Source: CAZVUW01 sp964629825 (lineage in GTDB: Bacteria > Actinomycetota > Nitriliruptoria > Euzebyales > Egibacteraceae). Taken from it: a DNA stretch of 5,016 nucleotides. This document shows, one piece after another, positions 1-5,016 of this stretch; the stretch's first letter is position 1; every line of letters begins with the position of its first letter. A program made the translations under genes and the position numbers. The notes under the pieces were generated by a model. It was not told the DNA's origin and made no database searches. It saw only the letters and a program-made list of their open reading frames with translations. The DNA is taken from contig CAZVUW010000149.1 in NCBI GenBank assembly GCA_964629825.1, positions 1 to 5,016 on the forward strand, written 5' to 3'.

Positions 1-150
1 CAGGTCCATCGAGTCGAGCACGCGCTCGTCGATGGTCTGGTTCTCGCGGAAGACCCCCGACTGCCAGAGCATGGAGTCAACCAGCGTCGTCTTGCCGTGG
101 TCGACATGGGCGACGATGGCGACGTTGCGGATGTCGTCGCGTGCGGGCAT
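1..150 (-). CDS. typA: Translational GTPase TypA/BipA, N-terminal 50 residues (cut by left edge)
   Basis: TypA/BipA is a cytoplasmic, ribosome-binding GTPase related to EF-G and LepA, linked in other bacteria to ribosome assembly and to stress and cold adaptation. The minus-strand reading from ATG at 150 gives MPARDDIRNVAIVAHVDHGK (residues 1-20), continues TTLVDSMLWQSG, then VFRENQTIDERVLDSMDL. Residues 14-21 (AHVDHGKT) form the G1/P-loop. The RENQ segment and the ERVLDSMDL stretch leading toward switch I separate TypA from LepA (AHIDHGKST) and EF-G (AHIDAGKTT). An AAGGA Shine-Dalgarno at 157-161 lies 6 nt before the ATG, which supports this start. The rest of the protein (about 600 residues in the family) lies beyond position 1. 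It is divergent from the DUF885 gene. Family identification is firm; the role in this organism is inferred from the family. Confidence 0.95.
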   Translation of the reverse strand, partial: MPARDDIRNVAIVAHVDHGKTTLVDSMLWQSGVFRENQTIDERVLDSMDL

Positions 151-181
151 GGCCGGTCCTTGAGGGGGAAATGGGAGGCGA

Positions 182-195
182 GCGGCGGCCGCCGC
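182..195. repeat. 14-bp perfect palindrome GCGGCGGCCGCCGC
   Basis: The sequence equals its own reverse complement. It lies in the expected typA leader, between the TACAAT hexamer and the Shine-Dalgarno. As RNA it could fold only into a 5-bp stem with a GGCC loop; as DNA it could be a dimeric protein site. In DNA this GC-rich, simple G/C palindromes are not rare, so function is not implied. Confidence 0.5.
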
Positions 196-208
196 ACCAG
201 GGCAGACG

Positions 209-214
209 ATTGTA
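209..214 (-). promoter_or_regulatory. Possible -10 box for typA (TACAAT)
   Basis: On the minus strand positions 214-209 read TACAAT, five of six matches to the TATAAT consensus, and stand out in a very GC-rich background. It lies 58 nt before the typA ATG, which would give a leader of about 50 nt. No good -35 hexamer is seen at 16-18 bp spacing (TCATGG at 17 bp) and there is no TGN extension, so this is only a candidate. On the plus strand the overlapping TTGTAG (210-215) with CATGAT (233-238) at 17 bp spacing could be a weak promoter for the DUF885 gene, but the match is poor. Confidence 0.35.
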
Positions 215-248
215 GCGGCGCCATCCGCCAGCCATGATCCTGCGGGCC

Positions 249-276
249 GCTGCCGATCTCCCCGGTCCTCGGCAGC
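249..276. repeat. Perfect 8-bp inverted repeat in the DUF885 gene leader
   Basis: Arms GCTGCCGA (249-256) and TCGGCAGC (269-276) are exact reverse complements around a 12-nt spacer (257-268). The right arm ends 3 nt before the GGAGG ribosome binding site of the DUF885 gene (280-284). It could be an operator for a dimeric regulator or an RNA stem at the 5' end of the mRNA that affects ribosome access. There is no T-run, and no plus-strand gene upstream in the window, so a terminator role is unlikely. Confidence 0.55.
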
Positions 277-288
277 ATCGGAGGCGCC

Positions 289-1974
289 ATGCACGCCGTG
301 CAAGACCTGACCGAGCGCTGCTGGGACGCCCTGCTGGCCGCCTCACCGCTATGGGCCTCCACCGTCGGCGAGCACCGCTACGCCGACCGGCTGCCACGGC
401 TGGATGCCGAGTCCGAGGACGCGCTCATCGCGCGCCTTCGGGAGATCGCAGCCGACGCGGAGGCGCTCGACCTCGACGAGCTGTCCGACGAGGACCGCCT
501 CACGGTCGAGACCATCCGCTTCGAGGCGGCAGCCGAGGCCGATCACCTCGCCGCCCGGCCGCGTCAGATCGAGGTCGCACCCGCCGTGGTCGGGCCGCAG
601 GTGCACCTGTACGAGCTCGGCCCTTCCCTCACCCTGCCCGGGCCGGCCGAGGCCGAGGCGCTGATCGACCGCTACCACGGCACGCGCGAGTGGTTCGAAG
701 CGGCGACCCGCCGCCTCGACGAGGGCTTGGCGGCCGGGAGGACCCCGCCCCGCCGCGCCGTGCTCGCCGCGATCCGGCAGATCGACGGGCTGCTGGCGAC
801 ACGGCTGGACGAGGACCCGCTGCTCTCCCCCGCCGCCCCTCCCGGCTTGGACGCCGTCGCCGCACAGCGCTGGCGCGACGCCCTACGTGCGGCGGTAGCC
901 GAATCCGTCCGCCCCGGTCTCGCTGAGTACCGCGAGCATCTCGAGCGGCGCATAGCACCCGTGGCCCGCCCCGACGAGCGCTCCGGGCTGTGCTGGCTCC
1001 CCGACGGCGAGCAGGCTTACGCCGCCGCCATCCGGCGCTTCACGACCTGCGAGCTGGAGCCCGCCGAGCTGCATGAGCTCGGCCGGCAGGAGGTGGCCCG
1101 GCTGGCGCAGGAGTACGCCGCCATCGGCCCATCGGCCGTGGGCACCGGGGAGGTCGCCGAGATCTTCCACCGCCTCCGCGACGACCCTGACCTGCGCTTC
1201 TCGACCTCCGCCGAGGTGCTGGAGACCGCCGAGAACGCCCTGGAGCGCGCGAGCGCTGCCGCGCCCGGCCTCTTTCGGCGCCTGCCTCGGTCCACCTGCG
1301 TCGTCACTGAGATGGCTCCGCACGAGGTCGAGGACGGCACCATCGCCTACTACCTGCCGCCGGCAGCAGACGGCTCGCGGCCCGGCGGGTACCACGTCAA
1401 CACCCACCTGCCTGAGACCCGCACCTGCTTCGAGGCCGAAGCCCTCGCCTTCCACGAGTCCATACCGGGCCACCACCTCCAGATCGCCCTAGCCCAGGAG
1501 CTAACGGAGCTGCCGCCGCTGCGCCGGCACCTGCTGGTCAACGCCTACGTCGAGGGCTGGGCGCTGTACGCGGAGCGCCTCGCCGACGAGGCGGGTCTGT
1601 ACTCGGGTCCGCTGGAGCGCCTCGGCATGCTGTCGCTCGACTCGTGGCGCGCCTGCCGGCTGGTCGTGGACACGGGCATCCACCACCTCGGCTGGAGCCG
1701 TCAGCAGGGCATCGAGTACCTGGTCGGGAACTCGCCCCAGGCGCTCAACAACATCGAGAACGAGGTCGACCGCTACATCGCATGGCCCGGTCAGGCCCTC
1801 GGCTACAAGGTCGGGCAGCGGCGCATAGCGGAGCTTCGCAGCCTTGCCGATTCCGCCCTGGGCGCCCGCTTCGACCTGCGCGACTTTCACGACCGGGTGC
1901 TCGGCTCCGGGGCCCTGCCGCTGGACGTGCTGAGCGGCAAGATAGCCCGCTGGATCAGCCGGATATCCGGTTGA
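289..1974 (+). CDS. DUF885 family protein, predicted zinc metallopeptidase
   Basis: A complete 561-aa protein of the DUF885 family, generally regarded as zincin-like metallopeptidases; substrates are mostly unknown. The family hallmark HESIPGHH lies at residues 389-396 (H389, E390 and H395/H396 as likely metal/catalytic residues). It is followed by VEGWALYAE at 421-429, whose E422 is a plausible third metal ligand, and by the C-terminal PGQALGYKVGQ (500-510) and the GSGALPLDVL segment near the end, all typical of full-length members. The N-terminal part (about 1-380) is the usual helical region and includes a GEHRYADRLP stretch. No signal peptide or lipobox is visible, unlike many secreted DUF885 proteins, so it is probably cytoplasmic. 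The ATG has GGAGG at 280-284 with 4-nt spacing. The sensor gene follows 37 nt downstream, so the two are probably co-transcribed. No frameshift or missing hallmark residue is seen. The family is certain; the substrate is unknown. Confidence 0.93.
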   Translation: MHAVQDLTERCWDALLAASPLWASTVGEHRYADRLPRLDAESEDALIARLREIAADAEALDLDELSDEDRLTVETIRFEAAAEADHLAARPRQIEVAPAVVGPQVHLYELGPSLTLPGPAEAEALIDRYHGTREWFEAATRRLDEGLAAGRTPPRRAVLAAIRQIDGLLATRLDEDPLLSPAAPPGLDAVAAQRWRDALRAAVAESVRPGLAEYREHLERRIAPVARPDERSGLCWLPDGEQAYAAAIRRFTTCELEPAELHELGRQEVARLAQEYAAIGPSAVGTGEVAEIFHRLRDDPDLRFSTSAEVLETAENALERASAAAPGLFRRLPRSTCVVTEMAPHEVEDGTIAYYLPPAADGSRPGGYHVNTHLPETRTCFEAEALAFHESIPGHHLQIALAQELTELPPLRRHLLVNAYVEGWALYAERLADEAGLYSGPLERLGMLSLDSWRACRLVVDTGIHHLGWSRQQGIEYLVGNSPQALNNIENEVDRYIAWPGQALGYKVGQRRIAELRSLADSALGARFDLRDFHDRVLGSGALPLDVLSGKIARWISRISG

Positions 1975-1983
1975 GGTTGGACT

Positions 1984-2013
1984 ACCGCCGGTACGGGGAA
2001 CAAACCGGGCGGT
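1984..2013 (+). promoter_or_regulatory. Hairpin covering the start of the HATPase-PAS gene
   Basis: ACCGCC (1984-1989) pairs with GGCGGT (2008-2013), and GGT (1990-1992) with ACC (2004-2006), leaving one bulged G at 2007 and an 11-nt loop (1993-2003). The first two bases of the GTG start (2012-2014) lie in the stem and the only Shine-Dalgarno-like run, GGGGAA (1995-2000), lies in or next to the loop. A ribosome finishing the DUF885 gene at 1974 would reach the left arm, so the fold could couple translation of the two genes. This is inference from pairing alone. Confidence 0.4.
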
Positions 2014-3262
2014 GACGAGACTTACGAGCACATTGCCCCCTGCTCCGCCCAGCGTGGGCAGAGCCAGAACCCTCGTCGCCGAGGCTCTGGAACGCGGCCC
2101 TCATGCGGCGCGCCTCGACGAGATCCTCCTGCTCGTCAGCGAGGTCGTCACCAACGCCGTGCTGCACGCCGGCACGCCCATCGAGCTGCGGCTCGAGGCC
2201 GATGCCAACGGGGTCCTCGTGGAGGTGACCGACCACTGCAGCGCGCTCCCCGTGCAGCGCGACTACGACCCGGATGCCAGCACCGGACGGGGCCTAGGCC
2301 TGGTCGCCACCCTCGCCGACCGCCATGGCGTCGAGACCTTGCCAGACGGCAAGTCGGTCTGGTTCGCGCTGGAGATCGGTGAGACCGGCGCTGCGGCCGA
2401 GGGCGGTAACCCGGGAGGCGAACCGGGGGCCCATGCTCCCACCGACTGGGTGACCCTGGCGGCCCCAACCGGGGATGACCACCGGTCGGTGCGGCTGCTC
2501 GACGTGCCCGTGCACCTGTTCCGGGCGATGCGCCAGCACGACGAGGCCCTGCTACGCGAGCACGCCCTGATCGCGCTCGAGTCGCGCGGCTATCACCCGC
2601 CCTCCAACCCGATCGACGCCCAGCCCGTCGAGGAGGCGCTGCGCAGGGCCGCCGAGCGCGGCCTCGGCCGCGTGAACATCAACGCCGAGGTCGATCCGGA
2701 GGCGGCCGCGGACGCTCGCGACCTGCTCGACGTCCTGGCCAGCGCCGACGAGCAGGCCTTCGAGGGCGAGCTCCTGACCCCGCCGGCGCTGCCCGAGGTG
2801 CGGTGGTGCCGGGTGTGGCACCTGGAGGAGATCGCCGCCCAGGTCGGCGGTGCCGACCCACGGCCGTGGGCGCCGCTGGATGTGCACGCCCAGCAGACCG
2901 AGGTCGCCAGGGACGTCGAGCACACCGCCCTGCTGGATGCCCTGCCTGACGCGGTCGTCGCCTGCAACGCCCAGAACCGCGTCGTCTACGCCAACGCCGC
3001 TGCTCTGAGCCTGCTGGGCTGGACCCGCGCCGCGCTGCTCGGCAAGCGCGTGACCGCACTGCTTCCAGAGCGGTTGCGGGACCCCTATGTGGCGGCGTTC
3101 ACGGACTACCTGGTGACCGGGGGGCCAGCGCTTCGGCCGGCGGCGGTGCACCTGCCCGTCCTGCGCGCCGACGGCGAGGAGGTCGAGGTGGACGCCACGA
3201 TCTCGGCCGACCGCCGCCGCGAGGCGAGCATGTTCATCGCCTGCCTGCGGCCGGCGGCCTAG
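2012..3262 (+). CDS. RsbW-like ATPase (HATPase) and PAS domain signalling protein
   Basis: A complete 416-aa soluble signalling protein. Residues 8-122 form a GHKL/HATPase domain of the RsbW anti-sigma kinase type: N-box LLVSEVVTNAVLHAG (40-54; E44 and N48 for Mg-ATP), G1 box with D74 in VTDHCSALP, and G2 box TGRGLGL (91-97). A Gly/Ala-rich linker (about 123-145) leads to a helical middle region (about 150-300) that starts RLLDVPVHLFRAMRQHDEAL; I recall similar segments in actinobacterial ATPase/phosphatase regulators, but name no domain. Residues 303-414 form a PAS domain (LLDALPDAVVACN, then VVYANAAALSLLGW). There is no histidine phosphoacceptor domain, SpoIIE phosphatase, receiver or DNA-binding domain and no membrane segment. 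The GTG start has only a distant GGGGAA (1995-2000), but the N-terminal LPPAPPSVGRAR matches where such domains normally begin. Likely role, by family: sensing by PAS and phosphorylation or sequestration of an anti-sigma antagonist or sigma factor. The target is unknown. Confidence 0.88.
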   Translation: MTRLTSTLPPAPPSVGRARTLVAEALERGPHAARLDEILLLVSEVVTNAVLHAGTPIELRLEADANGVLVEVTDHCSALPVQRDYDPDASTGRGLGLVATLADRHGVETLPDGKSVWFALEIGETGAAAEGGNPGGEPGAHAPTDWVTLAAPTGDDHRSVRLLDVPVHLFRAMRQHDEALLREHALIALESRGYHPPSNPIDAQPVEEALRRAAERGLGRVNINAEVDPEAAADARDLLDVLASADEQAFEGELLTPPALPEVRWCRVWHLEEIAAQVGGADPRPWAPLDVHAQQTEVARDVEHTALLDALPDAVVACNAQNRVVYANAAALSLLGWTRAALLGKRVTALLPERLRDPYVAAFTDYLVTGGPALRPAAVHLPVLRADGEEVEVDATISADRRREASMFIACLRPAA

Positions 3263-3288
3263 GGCTCGATCCCAGCTGTTCTGCAGCC

Positions 3289-3317
3289 GGCGCCCTGCCT
3301 ATCTCAGGGCAGGCGCC
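3289..3317. terminator. Stem-loop between the convergent HATPase-PAS and ung genes
   Basis: GGCGCC (3289-3294) pairs with GGCGCC (3312-3317) and TGCC (3296-3299) with GGCA (3308-3311), with one bulged C (3295) and an 8-nt loop (3300-3307). It lies in the 41-nt convergent gap, 26 nt past the TAG at 3260-3262, and its loop contains the ung stop codon (3304-3306 on the minus strand). The position suits a shared, bidirectional terminator. No T-run follows on either strand, so it would be an atypical, U-less hairpin or only an mRNA-end stabiliser. Confidence 0.4.
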
Positions 3318-4026
3318 AGTCGATCGGGTCCGCGCCCTGGCCAACGAGCAGCTCGTTAGCGCGGCTGAACGGCCGCGAGCCGAAGAAGCCGTTGTGCGCC
3401 GACAGCGGGCTCGGATGGGCGCTCTCCACCACGGGCGTCAGGCCGAGCAGGGGGCGCAGGTTTCGTGCATCCCGGCCCCACAGGATCGCCACCAGCGGAC
3501 CGCCGCGCGCCACCAGGGCCCGGATCGCCTGCTCGGTGATTTCCTCCCAGCCCTTGCCGCGGTGCGAGGCCGGGATGCCAGGCGTGACCGTTAGCACCCT
3601 GTTCAGCAGCAGCACGCCCCGGTCCGCCCACGGCGACAGGTCGCCGTTCGTCGGCGCCTCGACGCCCAGGTCGTCCTGGAGCTCGCGGAAGATGTTCTGG
3701 AGGCTGCGCGGCAGCGGCCGCACGTGCGGTGCGACGCTGAACGACAGCCCGACGGCGTGGCCCGGCGTCGGGTACGGATCCTGGCCGACCACCAGGACGC
3801 GCACCTCGGACAGCGGCCGCGCGAAGGCGGCGAACACCCGGTCGCCGGCCGGCAGGAACCGGCGCCCCGCCGCCACCTCGGCCCGCAGGAAGTCCCCCAT
3901 CGCCGCGATGCGCTCGTGGACCGGTTCGAGCGCCTGGTACCACCCCGGATCGATCAGCTCCGCCAGCCGGCTGCGTTGGGCCGTCTGCTGCTGCTCGGCC
4001 GCAACGTCCACGGCGACTTCGCCCAC
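3304..4026 (-). CDS. ung: Uracil-DNA glycosylase, family 1 (UNG)
   Basis: A complete 240-aa enzyme that cuts uracil out of DNA, starting base excision repair of deaminated cytosine or misincorporated dUMP. Numbered from GTG 4026, the water-activating motif GQDPYP is at 81-86 (catalytic D83, Y85), GLSFSV holds the uracil-stacking F96, LLLNRVLTV (139-147) holds the uracil-reading N142, and HPSPLS (204-209) holds catalytic H204 and the intercalating L208. These correspond to E. coli D64, Y66, F77, N123, H187 and L191. The DPGW start of the fold and the WRLP end are typical of actinobacterial UNGs. GTG 4026 is preferred over the in-frame ATG at 4041, because the AAGGGAGG Shine-Dalgarno lies between them. 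The gene is convergent with the HATPase-PAS gene and 98 nt downstream of the EamA transporter gene on the same strand. All key residues are present and no defect is seen. Confidence 0.97.
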   Translation of the reverse strand: MGEVAVDVAAEQQQTAQRSRLAELIDPGWYQALEPVHERIAAMGDFLRAEVAAGRRFLPAGDRVFAAFARPLSEVRVLVVGQDPYPTPGHAVGLSFSVAPHVRPLPRSLQNIFRELQDDLGVEAPTNGDLSPWADRGVLLLNRVLTVTPGIPASHRGKGWEEITEQAIRALVARGGPLVAILWGRDARNLRPLLGLTPVVESAHPSPLSAHNGFFGSRPFSRANELLVGQGADPIDWRLP

Positions 4027-4124
4027 GAGCCCTCCCTTCATCCCCTAGGTGGCCGTCCCCTCCAGTGTCCACGACCGACCCGTCCTCGGCCACGAACCTC
4101 CCCACCCACCTGTCCCCTTCGGGG
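4027..4124. other. Gap between the EamA transporter gene and ung
   Basis: 98 nt, non-coding by my reading. It contains the ung ribosome binding site, most of a stem-loop at the EamA stop, and a loose inverted repeat GTGGCCG (4049-4055) / CGGCCAC (4087-4093) with a 31-nt spacer. I see no convincing -35/-10 pair for ung on the minus strand. An open minus-strand frame crosses it from about 4105, but that frame continues as low-complexity Arg/Gly-rich sequence opposite ung's own frame, so it is not called. Confidence 0.55.
4030..4038 (-). promoter_or_regulatory. Ribosome binding site that decides the ung start
   Basis: The minus strand reads AAGGGAGGG from 4038 to 4030, with the GGAGG core 4 nt before GTG 4026. 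That is the same core spacing as for the DUF885 gene. The upstream ATG at 4041 is preceded only by CTAGGGG, which directly abuts it. If the ATG were used, this strong site would sit uselessly inside codons 2-4. Confidence 0.7.
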
Positions 4125-4131
4125 TCAGGTG
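4107..4131 (-). terminator. Stem-loop over the EamA stop codon
   Basis: CACCTG (4107-4112) pairs with CAGGTG (4126-4131) and CCCC (4114-4117) with GGGG (4121-4124), with one T-T mismatch (4113/4125) and a TTC loop. That gives 10 base pairs in 25 nt. The EamA stop (4125-4127) is within the right-hand arm. What follows on the minus strand is G-rich with no T-run, so it is a U-less terminator candidate or an attenuator between the EamA gene and ung. Being near-symmetric, it would also fold on the plus strand. Confidence 0.5.
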
Positions 4132-5016
4132 CGGGGGCCGGTGCGGGCTAGGACGATCACGGCGAGGACGATGCAGAGGCCGCCGACGAGCTGGTTCCAG
4201 GTCAGGGCCTCCTGGAGGAAGATCGCGGCCAGGACGACGGAGACGGCGGGCTCGAGCGTCGACAGGGTGGCCGAGTCCGAGGCGCCGATGAGCTCCAGTC
4301 CGACGAAGAAGGCGATGACGGCGCCGACCGTGCAGAGCAGGGCGATGGCGACGATGGCGGCCCAGCCGGCCGCGGAGCTCGGGAAGCTCGGGCGCTGGAT
4401 GGCCGCGATCAGCGCGCACATGACGCCGGCGCTGCAGATCACGACCGTCGATGACGCCAGAGCGCCGGCGCGGGCGGCGACCCGGCTGCCGATCAGGATG
4501 TAGCAGGAGTAGATCAGGGCCGCAGCCACTGCCAGCGCGATGCCGAGGGGCCGGGCTCCCGACACGCCGAAGCGGCCGATCGTCAGCGCCGAGCCCGCCA
4601 GCGCCAGCGCTACGGCGCCTGCGCGCGCCGCGGTCAGACGCTCCTTCAGGAGCACCGCCGACAGGACCGTCACCACGGCCGGGTAGAGGTACAGAAGCAG
4701 CGCCACCAGGGCCGCGGGGATCATGGTCAGGGCCGTGAAGTAGGTGAACGACTGCCCGACGTAGCCCACGGCGCCGAGGGCCACCAGGGTGAGCAGCACT
4801 CCGCCGCCCGGCCAGCGCTCCCCGCGAACCCGCAGCAGGACGACCATCACCGCGCCGGCCAAGCTGAAGCGCGCGGCGAGCAGCGCGATCGGCTCGACGC
4901 CGTCGGCGTAGGCGAACCTGGCGAGGATCGGCATGGCCCCAAACAGGACCGCCGACAACACGATCGCGGCGATGCCCGCAGCACGACGAGCGCCCCCGTC
5001 AGAGGGGCGCAGTGAG
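4125..5016 (-). CDS. DMT superfamily (EamA) transporter, 5' end cut by right edge
   Basis: An inner-membrane protein of the drug/metabolite transporter superfamily; members export or take up amino acids, metabolites or drugs, and the substrate cannot be read here. 296 residues are visible, in the standard 10-helix layout of two EamA repeats. Repeat 1 ends with YLYPAVVTVLSAVLLKERL (about residues 109-127) and repeat 2 carries the matching EPAVSVVLAAIFLQEALT (about 255-272); the E after the K/Q in each is a family feature. The C-terminus LARTGPRT is short and polar. A GTG at 4961 is in frame but has no ribosome binding site and would cut helix 1. The frame stays open upstream through ARRAAGIAAI to the window edge, with a basic stretch before helix 1, so the true start is probably just beyond 5016. 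Only about 10-20 residues are likely missing, given the usual length of 290-310. It lies upstream of ung on the same strand. Confidence 0.92.
   Translation of the reverse strand, partial: SLRPSDGGARRAAGIAAIVLSAVLFGAMPILARFAYADGVEPIALLAARFSLAGAVMVVLLRVRGERWPGGGVLLTLVALGAVGYVGQSFTYFTALTMIPAALVALLLYLYPAVVTVLSAVLLKERLTAARAGAVALALAGSALTIGRFGVSGARPLGIALAVAAALIYSCYILIGSRVAARAGALASSTVVICSAGVMCALIAAIQRPSFPSSAAGWAAIVAIALLCTVGAVIAFFVGLELIGASDSATLSTLEPAVSVVLAAIFLQEALTWNQLVGGLCIVLAVIVLARTGPRT

Larger units (their letters stand above)
151..288. other. Divergent intergenic region between typA and the DUF885 gene
   Basis: This 138-bp stretch must carry the 5' signals of both flanking genes. It holds the typA Shine-Dalgarno (157-161), a 14-bp GC palindrome (182-195), a TACAAT hexamer on the minus strand (209-214), an 8-bp perfect inverted repeat (249-276) and the GGAGG of the DUF885 gene (280-284). 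A plus-strand ORF can be opened from ATG 234, but it runs out of frame through the DUF885 gene and reads as low-complexity Arg/Pro-rich sequence, so I treat the region as non-coding. Confidence 0.75.

Noticed and set aside
234..926. Long plus-strand open frame beginning at ATG 234
   Set aside because: It overlaps the DUF885 gene in another frame, is extremely Arg/Pro/Gly-rich and has no family motif; such frames are expected in GC-rich coding DNA.
883..1476. Long minus-strand open frame opposite the DUF885 gene
   Set aside because: Antisense shadow of a gene with clear hallmark motifs; the translation resembles no family.
2552..3151. 199-codon minus-strand open frame opposite the HATPase-PAS gene
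   Set aside because: The plus-strand frame carries intact ATPase and PAS motifs; the antisense frame is compositional shadow.
4049..4093. 7-bp inverted repeat GTGGCCG/CGGCCAC in the ung leader
   Set aside because: The 31-nt spacer and GC-only style of the arms make chance likely; no supporting signal nearby.
3356..4105. Minus-strand frame overlapping ung and starting in its leader
   Set aside because: The part beyond ung looks superficially protein-like, but the rest is Arg/Gly/Ala repeats in the wrong frame relative to the certain ung gene.
3724..4503. 259-codon plus-strand frame across ung, the gap and the EamA gene
   Set aside because: It lies antisense to two well-identified genes and has no domain-like sequence.
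1..5016. CRISPR array, tRNA/rRNA, insertion sequence, prophage or other mobile element
   Set aside because: No direct-repeat array, RNA-gene core sequence, transposase/integrase reading frame or abrupt composition change was seen anywhere in the window.

Overview
This is a GC-rich window with strong G/C bias at third codon positions and GTG used as a start codon. Both features, and the close resemblance of the uracil-DNA glycosylase to actinobacterial UNGs, suggest a chromosomal fragment of a high-GC actinobacterium (Actinomycetota). Genus cannot be read from the sequence. It looks like an ordinary, densely packed chromosomal stretch. I see no insertion sequence, phage gene, CRISPR array, tRNA or rRNA.

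Layout: (1) 1-150, minus strand: the first 50 codons of the ribosome-associated GTPase TypA/BipA, cut by the left edge. (2) 151-288: a 138-bp divergent intergenic region with a possible typA -10 box, a 14-bp palindrome and a perfect 8-bp inverted repeat just before the next ribosome binding site. (3) 289-1974, plus strand: a complete 561-aa DUF885-family predicted zinc metallopeptidase. (4) 2012-3262, plus strand, 37 nt downstream: a 416-aa protein with an N-terminal RsbW-type HATPase domain, an uncharacterised helical middle region and a C-terminal PAS domain. A hairpin in the gap pairs with its GTG start. (5) 3304-4026, minus strand, convergent: a complete family-1 uracil-DNA glycosylase (ung), whose start is better placed at GTG 4026 than at ATG 4041. 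(6) 4125 to the right edge, minus strand: a DMT-superfamily (EamA) membrane transporter whose true start lies outside the window.

Genes 3 and 4 probably share a transcript. The EamA gene and ung run in the same direction, but 98 nt and a stem-loop over the EamA stop separate them, so co-transcription is uncertain. The three functions (peptidase, anti-sigma-like sensor, DNA repair) do not add up to an obvious pathway. The least standard item is the HATPase-middle-PAS protein, which has a sensor and an ATPase/kinase-like domain but no recognisable output domain. I found no convincing sign of a wholly new system.
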